NCBI GenBank assembly: GCA_001275005.1
Contig: JWZX01001152.1
Span: 1-10,355 of the forward strand
Length of the DNA stretch: 10,355 nt
Direction: 5' to 3'
From: Chrysochromulina tobinii
Lineage: Eukaryota; Haptophyta; Prymnesiales; Chrysochromulinaceae
This document shows, piece after piece, positions 1-7,723 of the stretch (within the stretch, counting starts at the first letter, position 1; every line of letters starts with the position of its first letter). A program made the position numbers and the translations under genes. The notes below the pieces were generated by a model. It had not been told where the DNA came from. It searched no databases and saw only the letters and a program-made list of their open reading frames with translations.

Positions 1-238
1 CTTGCGGCCCGCGTGCCGCTACGCGCACGCCCAAAACTATTACCAGGTGCTCGCGACCTCTGATGACCTCTGATGGCCTCTGATGACCTCTGAATGACCT
101 CTGATGACCTCTGATGACCAGGTGCTCGCGACCTCCTTCCATCGACGTGATCGTCTCGACTTGGCGACTGCAGTGCTCTGGCCGATCGCCGCGACGCGCC
201 TGGAGCGGCTGGGCATCGGCAATGAGCGGTTCGCACAA
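1..238 (+). CDS. Partial exon pair at left edge, unidentified (possibly Nup160-like)
   Basis: Reading from base 2, the frame is open to base 46, hits a TGA at 71-73, and is open again from 122 if 47-121 is removed as a GT-AG intron. The spliced peptide around the junction reads NYYQVLATSFHRRDRLDLAT and continues to a segment ending in RLERLGIGNERFAQ. The YYxxL...H.R...A...(8)RL pattern resembles, by eye, a helical segment near the C-terminus of nucleoporin Nup160, but that is a weak match. The frame stays open to a TAG at 368-370, but beyond about 238 it is Arg-rich and then polyAla, so I doubt it is coding there. The piece could be the 3' part of an upstream gene or 5' exons of the glycosyltransferase gene that follows. 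I could not find a splice that joins it in frame to that gene. Confidence 0.35.
47..121 (+). other. Probable 75-nt intron made of a 10-bp satellite
   Basis: The boundaries read ACCAG|GTGCTC and ACCAG|GTGCTC. The 19-bp sequence accaggtgctcgcgacctc occurs at 42-60 and again at 117-135, so both splice sites lie inside copies of the same duplicated AGGT-containing segment. Between them are six units of GRCCTCTGAT at 55-115, one of them 11 bp long, then GACCAG. Removing 75 nt keeps the frame and deletes the TGA at 71-73. The intron call is inferred from these sites; no transcript is available here. Confidence 0.5.
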
Positions 239-332
239 GGGCGGCGGCAGCGGCGGTGGCGTGAGCGGTGCGAACGCGGTGGTTGCGGAGGCAATCCCTC
301 GGTACGCACGCGCAGGGCTGCAGGCGCTGGCA

Positions 333-369
<37 letters not shown>

Positions 370-2021
370 GGTTCGGTGAGGCGGCGGCGGCGGACGAGAC
401 ATGGCGGGTACTCGAGTGGCTTGGTGAGCCCTGGCATGACCCTAACGCTTATGCGACGGCGATAGCTGCACTCTCTGGCGAGGCTACTCAGCTCCCGCCG
501 CCATCCTCTGCGCCGCCATCCTCTGCGCCGCCATCTTATCCTTCTCGCGCGCACGCCACAGGCCGTTTTGTTGAGCGGCTGCAGGAGCGGGCCGCCGGGG
601 CCACTGTGAATGCTACCGTGGCTACTGTGAATAACACTGTGAGTGCCACTGTGAGTGCCACTGTGAATGCCGCCGGGGCCACTGTGGGTGCTGCCGGCGA
701 GGCCGCTCCCATCGCTGCTAGGACGATCGAGTCGATCAGCCAACCATCCGAGATTGGGTCCGAGATTGGTTCCGAGATCGAATCGATCAGCCAACCATCC
801 GAGATTGGGTCCGAGATTGGTTCCGAGATCGAATCGATCAGCCAACCATCCGAGATTGGGTCCGAGATTGGGTCCGAGATCGAATCGATCAGCCAACCAT
901 CGCAGCAGCAGCAGCAGCAGCAACCTTTTGGGGCGCCATCGAGCATGCTGCACGCACCGCCGCAACAGCCGCCGCCGCCACACCCGCCAAGCACGCGATC
1001 ACTCGAGCGGCCCTCGGGCGTGATCGTCTACCTCTGCTGCTCTGACCAAGCCGAGGTCGCTGATCTTCGCCGATCACTCCGTTACCTCTACGAGTTCTTC
1101 AACGCCCATCCACGCTACTCCGTCGTCATCTTCCATGATCTCCTCAGCGAGGAGCAGGAGGGAGCTCTCCGCGCTCAGGCCGCGCTCGGGATTGCCCGCG
1201 CCATCCGCTCCGAGCTCACCTCCGAGCTCACCTCCGAGCTCACCCCCGAGCTCACCCCCGAGCTCACCCCCGAGCTCACCCCCGAGATCAGCTTCGAGCG
1301 CCTATCCGACGACGTCTTTGCCTTCCCCGCCGCCATGAGTGCAGCCGAGCGAGCGGCGCTCCCCCACACCATCCGTGGCTTCGGCTTTGGCTACCGTCAC
1401 ATGTGCCGCTTCTTCTCGGGCCCCCTCTTCTCGCACCGAGCCCTCGCGTCGTACGAGTTCGTGTGGCGTCTCGACACGGACTCGTTCCTCCTCGGCCCGC
1501 CGACGAGCGATCCGTTTGTGCAGATGGTGCGCGCGAACGCGAGCTACGGCTGGCTGCATGCGTACCGCGACGAGGCGGTCTTCGTGCGCGGGCTGTGGGA
1601 GACGACGCGCGCGTTCTTCGCCCGCGAAGGGCTCGACGAGCGGCGCGTGCGTGAGTGGCTGCCGGCTTCTTCGTCGGAGGGCCTTTCGGACGCTTGGGAC
1701 GACGCGCGCATGTGCTTCGCCACTAATTGCTTTCTCGCGAGGCGCGACTGGTTCACCTCGGCGCAGTACCAACGCTATTTTGGCGCGCTCGACGCTGCGG
1801 GTGGCTTCTACACTGACCGCTGGGGCGACGCCTGTGTGCACATGCTTGCCGTCGCTGCGATGCTCCCGCGAGCTGCCGTGCTCCGGCTTCGCTCGCTCGC
1901 CTACTGGCACCAGGGCACCGTCATCCTGCCCGCCGGCATGCGGCGGGCCGCGCACGCGCTGCTTGGAGAGGCGGCGGTGCCCGAAGGCATGTTTGCTGAG
2001 GCTAGTGTTGACGGCTTCTAA
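114..2021 (+). CDS. GT15 (Kre2/Mnt1-type) alpha-mannosyltransferase, putative
   Basis: The 635-aa frame has its catalytic domain at about residues 303-620. Family landmarks are visible in order: VIVYLCC, YRHMCRFFSG (427-436), the metal/nucleotide motif DTD (454-456; EPD in yeast Kre2), YGWLHAYRDE, AGGFYTDRWGDACVH (WGD at 570-572) and YWH ending at H599, the place of the Mn-binding His. GT15 enzymes transfer mannose from GDP-mannose to glycans in the Golgi. The proposed catalytic Glu of yeast (motif NFEIA) is replaced here: the aligned segment is NCFLA with Phe540. Residues 1-302 are a low-complexity stalk with polyQ, Asn/Thr-rich repeats and a 17-aa repeat. No signal peptide or membrane anchor is seen. 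The Met at 114 lies in the putative intron end, so the true start may be Met37 (222) or an upstream exon. The fold is assigned with confidence; the start and activity are not. Confidence 0.75.
336..365 (+). repeat. (CAG)10 polyglutamine tract
   Basis: Ten perfect CAG codons encode Q10 in the stalk of the GT15 protein. The other two frames read polyAla and polySer, which explains shadow open frames here. Perfect triplet identity suggests slippage and length variation between strains. Confidence 0.9.
600..692 (+). repeat. Degenerate in-frame ATV(N/S) repeat
   Basis: Repeated gccactgtgart-type units encode ATV, NATV, NNTV and SATV blocks in the stalk of the GT15 protein. The blocks create Asn-X-Thr sequons (NAT, NNT) that could be N-glycosylated if the stalk is lumenal. 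The units are diverged, so this array looks older than the 51-bp one just downstream. Confidence 0.75.
729..902 (+). repeat. 51-bp in-frame minisatellite, about 3.4 copies
   Basis: The unit encodes ESISQPSEIGSEIGSEI. Copies lie at 729-779, 780-830 and 831-881, with a partial ESISQPS at 882-902. They are almost identical at the DNA level, with only a few single-base differences. Within each unit the sub-motif tccgagattgg-type 12-mer (GSEI) is itself repeated, so the array is nested. The near identity implies recent expansion or gene conversion. Confidence 0.95.
903..923 (+). repeat. Second CAG/polyQ tract
   Basis: Six CAG codons and a CAA encode Q7 directly after the partial last copy of the 51-bp repeat, at the end of the stalk. 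A Pro-rich spacer and the GT15 domain follow. Confidence 0.9.
1209..1292 (+). repeat. 12-bp in-frame repeat (SELT/PELT) inside the GT15 domain
   Basis: Three tccgagctcacc units (SELT), three cccgagctcacc units (PELT) and a diverged seventh unit (PEIS) lie in tandem. They sit within the catalytic domain, between the first strand-helix part (ending AIR) and ISFERLSDD, where fungal relatives have an ordinary loop. The array adds about 24-28 residues without breaking the frame. Confidence 0.93.
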
Positions 2022-2648
2022 GACCTGGCGCGGCGCGTGGGCGCTCGCTCCAGCCGGGAGCCGACAGCCGACACGCGACAGTCGAGTGCATGAGCATTGC
2101 CGAGCAGCAAGCTGCAGTCCGATCCGGATCGGTGAACCTATATCTCATCTTATCGGCCTACCTGCCGACTGCCGTGCTACGCTTTGTGCCGGCTACCGTT
2201 CATGTACCTACCACCTCGCCTGGGCGCGTGTTTCCACCCCACCCATTTGCGGGGGGGGGCACGCCACCCCAGGCCCCATGGCCGGGCGCCCGTCCAGCCC
2301 CGATCCGGTGGGGGGTCTCGCGGTCTAGGCACGGCATGTGTTCTCGTCTCTAGGCGCTGGCCCGATGCCTACCGGTACGGCACTTCACCGCGGTACTAAC
2401 GCGGTACGACCGCTAGCCTAGGTACCGTTCACATGACACCTAACACCTTTGAGCACCTATTACCTGTTGAGCACCTGATACCTATTGAGCACCTAATACC
2501 TATTGAGCACCTTTAACAGATAACACCTATTCGATTGAGCTCCCCAACGGAACTACGTAGACACTCAAAAAAACCGGAGGCTGTTTGGCAGCAGCAGCAC
2601 CACCAGCAGCGCAGAACCTCTCTCACCAGGGTCCAGGGTGACTGCTGA
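2022..2648. other. Convergent intergenic region, no gene recognised
   Basis: These 627 bases separate the 3' ends of the GT15 gene (+) and the glycosyltransferase-like gene (-). They contain a G9 run near 2250, short recurrences of GCGGTAC around 2390-2410, an 18-bp minisatellite at 2451-2515 and a short CAG/CAC-rich patch near 2589. Open frames here (for example 2090-2353) show no recognisable domain. Both 3' UTRs must lie here, but I see no polyadenylation signal I would stand behind. Confidence 0.7.
2451..2515. repeat. 18-bp intergenic minisatellite, about 3.5 copies
   Basis: Units GAGCACCTATTACCTGTT (2451-2468), GAGCACCTGATACCTATT (2469-2486) and GAGCACCTAATACCTATT (2487-2504) are followed by a partial unit from 2505. 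Each unit holds two ACCT steps about 9 bp apart. The array is much more AT-rich than the coding minisatellites in this window. Confidence 0.9.
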
Positions 2649-4385
2649 TTACTCGACAGTAACAGAGAGGACGCTCAACACTGGCAGTTTGGGATCGTGC
2701 GGATGCATGTCGTGCGGCCGGGCAGGCGACAAAGGTGCTGTTCCCAAGGAGGATATCTTGGAAACGAGGGCGCGCGCAGCACTGGCGACGGCGACGGTGC
2801 AAACAACTTTGATACTAGCCACACTGCGCGTAAGGTTCACATCCGAACGACGGACAAGCATCTGCCCGTCAGTCGAGAAGAACATCTGTCGACACATTTG
2901 AACGCCACCAGTCGACAAGTAAGCTGCCATGCTGGTTGCAAACCCTTCGCTGCCAAAGTCCTTTTGAGCCTCGCTCGACACGGTCACCTCAAATCGAACA
3001 GTCGTTTGGCGAGTAGCGCCGAAGTCGGTCGGTGGTCGCGATAGCAGCAACGGTGTAGAGTCAGTGGGTCGGCCAGGAGGCCTGTGCCCTCCCCAGACGC
3101 CGGCCAATCGGTTCCCTGTCACGAAAGGCTCCGGGAAGGTTCGTGGGTACAATGTTGAATTGAGACCGTTCTCAAAGGCGCATGCTGGGAGGTCCGACAG
3201 AACCAGTTCTACCCCTCTCAGCAGGGCAGCACCGTCGATCGAGCACGGCTGCCCTGTACAGTGTGGGTACTTTGGTTTCGCTTTGCGTCCAACACTCGTG
3301 TAGTTCATTGGACAAGAATGCAGGTGCAGCTGACGGCCATCCACATTTGAACAAGAGTGCAGAAGGACGCCATCAGAATCTTGCAAATCTTGCAACGTTC
3401 GATTCATACGAGCACGCCACTGCCTCGTGTACATTCGAAAGGTCCACAAAAGACTTTTCCGTCCTTTACCCAGAGGATCGTCCCAATTCGACACGAGCGC
3501 GCCCGACATCACTCGATTGCAAGGAACGGAGTGGCAGTTGCAATAATATTTGATGTTGTCCCTCATGCAGACGAGGCTTCTGCAAGCGAACCTCTCTCTC
3601 ATGCGAGCAATGCAGCCCCGCTTTGCACTGCCATCGATGTACGCTTTGAAAGTGTGGATACAGTACATCCAGCCGGGCAGTTCCAAGGCTTGCAGCCCGT
3701 CGTGGTACAAGGCGGCTTTCAAAAATGCCTCCGAGCTGACAGTCCCATCCTTCCCTCCGAGCTTGAAGGGGAGGCCCTGCTGCAATTTGGCGACCGATAT
3801 GTTGGGCGTGATGTATCGTATCCGTGTGAGGTATTTTGACATGGCCTCGCGGTTTCCGAACGCCGCCTGGTCGTTCGTTCCATTCGCACAGTTCATCCAA
3901 GGCACGTAAAGCGTCGCAGGCAAGAACGGCGAAGGAAAATTCAGCGGGGCTTCCATTGCCAGATCTGCACGAAGCCTGTACACCGTATCAAAGCGCCTCC
4001 CAAGATGACCTTCGTGCTTGCTTATCATCGCTTCGCAGTGTGCTAAGTCGCACAGTTCCATGACAAAGCCTGAGCTGCAATCATTTCTCCCCCTATTGGA
4101 GCAGTGAAGCCATCTTACCATTCTTCGTTTGCTACGTATTGTATCAAGCAAATATTGTGGAAGGCACATTCCCTCCTGTGCCTCAACTATGTGCATGGGA
4201 AGCAACTTGAAGATGTTATGCCAAGGATCGAGTTGAGGCTTCACTCCGAAAAAGGTTACCGTGGCTTCAGGCGTGCCCAGCAAGCGGAAGAGAAATTCAC
4301 GCACGTTGGAGCCAACGATGGGAAAGTCACGCTCCAGCCCCGTCAGACAGACTGCGTGACGAAGCCCTGATGGTGCCTGCAGCAT
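2649..4385 (-). CDS. Putative glycosyltransferase, DUF7796-like, with possible SEA-like C-terminal module
   Basis: This is a single uninterrupted 578-aa frame. Residues about 9-245 carry the pattern of an algal/plant DUF7796-type glycosyltransferase-like domain: HAVCLTGLERDF near the N-terminus, VTFFGVKPQLDPW (43-55), FDTVYRLRADL (132-142), NGTNDQAAFGNREAM (168-182) and SSEAF (217-221), ending LPGWMYCIHT. The donor, acceptor and reaction are unknown. Residues 248-425 are Cys-rich with several Asn-X-Ser/Thr sites (for example NRT at 328, NYT at 361, NST at 409), which suggests a secretory-pathway protein. Residues about 459-549 (TTVRFEVTVSSEAQKDFGSE onward) resemble the SEA-like modules of large algal surface proteins; this part is tentative. 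No signal peptide is visible. A TGA at 4395-4397 closes the frame upstream, and CTGCAG just after the ATG could be a 3' splice site, so an upstream exon may supply the targeting signal. Confidence 0.8.
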   Translation of the reverse strand: MLQAPSGLRHAVCLTGLERDFPIVGSNVREFLFRLLGTPEATVTFFGVKPQLDPWHNIFKLLPMHIVEAQEGMCLPQYLLDTIRSKRRMVRWLHCSNRGRNDCSSGFVMELCDLAHCEAMISKHEGHLGRRFDTVYRLRADLAMEAPLNFPSPFLPATLYVPWMNCANGTNDQAAFGNREAMSKYLTRIRYITPNISVAKLQQGLPFKLGGKDGTVSSEAFLKAALYHDGLQALELPGWMYCIHTFKAYIDGSAKRGCIARMRERFACRSLVCMRDNIKYYCNCHSVPCNRVMSGALVSNWDDPLGKGRKSLLWTFRMYTRQWRARMNRTLQDLQDSDGVLLHSCSNVDGRQLHLHSCPMNYTSVGRKAKPKYPHCTGQPCSIDGAALLRGVELVLSDLPACAFENGLNSTLYPRTFPEPFVTGNRLAGVWGGHRPPGRPTDSTPLLLSRPPTDFGATRQTTVRFEVTVSSEAQKDFGSEGFATSMAAYLSTGGVQMCRQMFFSTDGQMLVRRSDVNLTRSVASIKVVCTVAVASAARALVSKISSLGTAPLSPARPHDMHPHDPKLPVLSVLSVTVE

Positions 4386-5212
4386 GACTTCGTTTCAACG
4401 ACTGCTTGCTGTGCCCCGCAACTGCAACTGGAACTGCTTGCCTTGCTGCCCCGCAGCAGCGATCGCCCGCGGCAGACACGCAGTGATCGATCACCTCAGT
4501 GTTGCAAACGCACTGCGCCTCTCAGTATTTGCCCTCTTCGCGCAAGTGGAGGTTGAAGAGTGCCCTCGCGGCACGACTACTCGATTCCTGTTCTGCACTG
4601 TACCGGTACAGGCCGCCGAGTTGCCGACCGAGATGGCGAACGTAATCAGCAGCAAGTTTGGGAACCGTCTTAGAATCGTCTCGATAGCTCGAAGTTCAGC
4701 ACTTCAACTGTAGAGTATGGTGAGCCCCGCGGGGCAGCTGTACATGTATAGAAAAGTTGGTCTTTTGCCTTGTCTTTTGTCTCACCGGGACTGTACGCAG
4801 TACGCTCTCGAGGCGGGCGACCACATGGGTTCCACATCCGGGCGGCAAGTAGAACTTTTGGTAGAAGGCGTAGAACTGACTGCCCCCTGGCGAGGGGCGG
4901 TTCGTTTACCCCCCCTACGTGAAGCACCCACAACAAGTATAACGGCCTATACGGCCCGGGGTTCATCTGCATGAGTACACCCTTAACCCCCTTCCTGACT
5001 CACGCGAAACCACAAACCTCGAATCCCCCAGGCTTTTCCGTACATTGTAGGGGAAGACGGCTTGTTCTAGTTCATGTAGGGCGCGCGCTAAGTCGCACTC
5101 TGATGAAGGCCGCACTCTCAGGGCGAGAGACAGAAGATCGACGCCGCGCCGCTAGCGCGGCAAGGTCCCCGACTACTCCCGCTGCCAATCCGACGCCCCG
5201 ACAGCAAGAGCA
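4386..5212. other. Divergent intergenic/promoter region
   Basis: These 827 bases separate the starts of two divergently read genes and must hold both promoters and 5' UTRs. No confident TATA box or initiator is assignable. Four perfect palindromes lie between 4483 and 4748. Two open frames (4384-4713 on + and 4670-4972 on -) show no recognisable domain. The minus-strand one begins with a mildly hydrophobic stretch (PLYLLWVLHVGG), but I could not join it in phase to the gene at 4385. Confidence 0.6.
4483..4748. promoter_or_regulatory. Cluster of four perfect palindromes in the divergent promoter region
   Basis: GTGATCGATCAC lies at 4483-4494, CTGTACCGGTACAG at 4598-4611, GCCCCGCGGGGC at 4724-4735 and TACATGTA at 4741-4748. 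All are perfect inverted repeats and could be binding sites for dimeric regulators. The function is inferred only from symmetry and location. Confidence 0.3.
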
Positions 5213-7527
5213 ATGGCCGACCGCGGCAAGCGCAAACGCGCCGAACCGTCGCACCTGTCGGAGGAGCATGAGCCCGAGTCACCGATCAAATTTAAGCTTG
5301 CGACGCCCTCGGCCAAGTACCTCACGCGCACGGGCCGGCTGCGGCTGCCGGGCGACGAGCGCTGGCTCAGCTGCAAGCTGCTCTCTTACATCGGAGCGGA
5401 CAAGCTCACATGCGAGGTCGAGCTCCTCGACGGTGGCGCAAGCAGTGGCGCTGCCGTCGCCGAGGCTGGCGGCGGACGGCGCATGAAGGTCAAGCTCTCG
5501 ATGCAGCCACTTCACGCAGCGGAGGATGTTGTGTGGGCGGCCGAGGAGGGCGACGGGCCCACGAACGCGGCACTGCTGCGCGCGCATGGAGAGAGCGGCA
5601 GCGGCGGTCGCAGTGCCACGGACGTGGATGTGCGGCTGCAGGCCGGCTTCGTCGAGGGCCTCGTGCCCATGCTCGTGTTCGCACCTCTCGGATTGCCGGA
5701 GGCGGAGGCGGAGGACGGGCACGTGCTCGCACTGAATCTGGAGAGCGGCAAGCACGTGTGGATCCGACCCGAGGCATCGCGCCCACTTCTCGCGCAGATG
5801 CTCCGTCGGCGCACCTCGACCGCGCTGCGCAAGGCCACCGACGCGGCACTCGAGGCCGAGAAGGCCATCAAGCTGGTCGAGATGCGAAATAAGAAGAAGG
5901 CGGTCGTGGGGCGTCGGCTGGCGGTGTACTGGCCGGACGACGACGCGTGGTACCACGGCACCGTCTCCTCGTGGGATCCGCAGACCGGCCAACACCACGT
6001 GCTCTACGACGACGGCATCGAGGAGGCGATCAACCTGCACGAAGAGGCCAGCCACTTCTTCGCGAGCGAGGCCGAGGAGGTCGCTTATGTAGAGTATTCG
6101 ATGATGGGCTCCTGCCTGCACTGCAAGAAGCGAGGCTGGCTGCTGAAGGACGTTGTGTGCCCACCGGTGGCCGAGGCGCCCGCCGATGAATCGGCGGCGG
6201 CTGTCAAGGTGCTTCCCCCGGGATGGAGGGAGGAGCTGCATCAGGCCCCCTCGCGGACCTATTCCGTCTACCATGGACCGAATGGGGAGAAGGCACGCTC
6301 CATCGCCGAGGCCATTCGTCTGCATGATGCGGCGGGAGAGCCTGCTACGAAACGGCCCAAGCCGCCGCCGCCGCCGCTGCCGCCGGGCTTTGCGATGAAA
6401 CCTGCGGCCGTCGAGGGCAGCGCCGTCGTGGGCAGCGCCGTCGTGGGCAGTGGCGAGCTGCCGGTACTCGCGACGCCCGCGGATGCGCCCATGACGGCGC
6501 TGCTGCCCACGCCCGGGGCGGCGGAGTCGATCTTCTGTTCCGTCTGCCACGGCGGCGACGCGGAGCTCGAGAACGACATCCTGATCTGCGACGGGCTCGG
6601 CTGCGGAAAGACGTTCCATCAGCGCTGCCACAAGCCGCCGGTGGACGAGGTGCCCGAGAACGAGTGGCTGTGCGCCGAGTGTGTGCGCTCCGGCAACCGG
6701 GTCGATCCCGCGGCCCTCGCCGAGATGGCAGCACAGCAGCAGGTGCTCGCGAAGCAGCGCGGGCTCGTGGCCGAAGCGGAAGAGCATTATGCAAGCTGGC
6801 TGCCCAAGCCCGGTTCGATGCGCGCGGCGATCATCGAGGCGCTGCGGGAGGGCATCACCGAGCGAGACGAGATCTGCGAGTTCGTCACGAGACTGCCGGA
6901 GCATGCCAGCCTGCATCGCCGAGCGATCCTGGACTCCTGCGGCAAAGAGAAGGGTCGGGAGGTGCCGCTCTTCGATCAAGACGAGACGAGGTACAAGCTG
7001 ACACGCGAGGGTCGCCTCGCTCTCGGGCGCGCGGAGCCCTCGGACCTGAGCGAGTGGCAGCAGTCCAAGGGATCCTTGGCAGCTCCCGCGCGCGTCGGCG
7101 GCTTCGACGGCGCGGGGGGCGACATGCTCATGTGTGGCAGCTGCCTCGACCGGTGCCACCTGCAGTGTCACTGGACGGCGCTCGAGAGTCGGAGCGACCT
7201 GTGGCCCAGCTGGAAGTGCCTCGGGTGCAAGCAGTGCGAGTCCTGCGGCGCGGATGGGACCAAAATTCGGCTGGCCATCTGCGACGTCTGCGACCGTGGC
7301 TACCACATCGGATGCCTCGACCCGCCCCTCAAATCGTTCCCTCAGCGCCACTTCAAGTGCCCCCAATGCGTCAAGTGCTCCTCTTGCGGAACCACCACCT
7401 CCAAGGTGTGGGGAAAGGACTACGACATGTGCGGCCCGTGCGAGAAGCAGTTCAAGATCGGCCAGTATTGCCCGATCTGCCAACGCGCTCACCGTGCGGA
7501 GGAGACCGAAATGCTCCAGTGCGACAG
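5213..7527 (+). CDS. KMT2/trithorax-like PHD-bromodomain chromatin protein, exon 1 (residues 1-772)
   Basis: The start at 5213 (agagcaATGG) gives a basic N-terminus, MADRGKRKRAEP, which could be a nuclear signal. Visible modules are: a Tudor-like domain at about 233-285 (GRRLAVYWPDDDAWYHGTV); an MBD-like fold at about 332-376 (LPPGWREELHQ...YHGPNGEKARS) with a shortened loop; and a complete PHD finger at 440-493 (C442/C445 to C487/C490). Next comes a helical, winged-helix-like stretch at about 526-605 and then an MLL-type PHD cluster from 638. In that cluster the first finger lacks its first Cys pair. The second is complete (C675, C678, C690, C693, H698, C701, C716, C719). The third begins GQYCPIC (753-756) and is cut by the intron at QCD|S. 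Such proteins read histone tails and, in the KMT2 family, methylate H3K4. No SET domain is visible in the window. The exon ends at CAG|GTAGG in the middle of codon 772. Confidence 0.9.
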
Positions 7528-7723
7528 GTAGGCCCCTGATGGCCCCTGATGGCCCCTGATGGCCCCTGACGGCCCCTGATGGCCCCTGATGGCCTCTGAT
7601 GGCCCCTGATGGCCTCTGATGGCCCCTGATGGCCTCTGATGGCCCCTTGATGGCCCCTTGATGGCCCCTGATGGCCCTCGAGCACCTCCTGATTCGATGT
7701 GCTCCCATGCGTCCATGCGACAG
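7528..7723 (+). other. 196-nt GT-AG intron built of a 10-bp satellite
   Basis: The donor is TGCGACAG|GTAGG and the acceptor ATGCGACAG|TTGCG. Splicing gives QCDSCDFWVHQRC, exactly the expected continuation of an MLL-type third PHD finger, so the call is firm. Fourteen units of GGCCYCTGAT (most 10 bp, two 11 bp) fill 7531-7672. The exon end TGCGACAG (7520-7527) is repeated at the intron end (7716-7723). A CTGAT at 7689-7693, 31 nt before the acceptor, sits in the loop of GAGCAC (7680-7685)/GTGCTC (7699-7704) and is a good branch-point candidate. Confidence 0.93.

Noticed and set aside
2090-2353. 87-aa plus-strand frame in the convergent intergenic region
   Set aside because: It is a Pro-rich, low-complexity translation across a G9 run with no domain or context support.
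4384-4713. 109-aa plus-strand frame overlapping the start of the minus-strand gene
   Set aside because: It has no recognisable domain, it overlaps a well-supported gene start on the other strand, and it spans the palindromes of the promoter region.
4670-4972. 100-aa minus-strand frame as a possible upstream exon for the 2649-4385 gene
   Set aside because: Its best donor (CCCG|GTGAGA) leaves one extra base, while the CTGCAG acceptor after the ATG needs phase 0, so the frames do not join.
7531-7672. Regular short repeats that might suggest a CRISPR array
   Set aside because: The units are contiguous 10-mers with no spacers, inside a spliceosomal intron of a eukaryotic gene.
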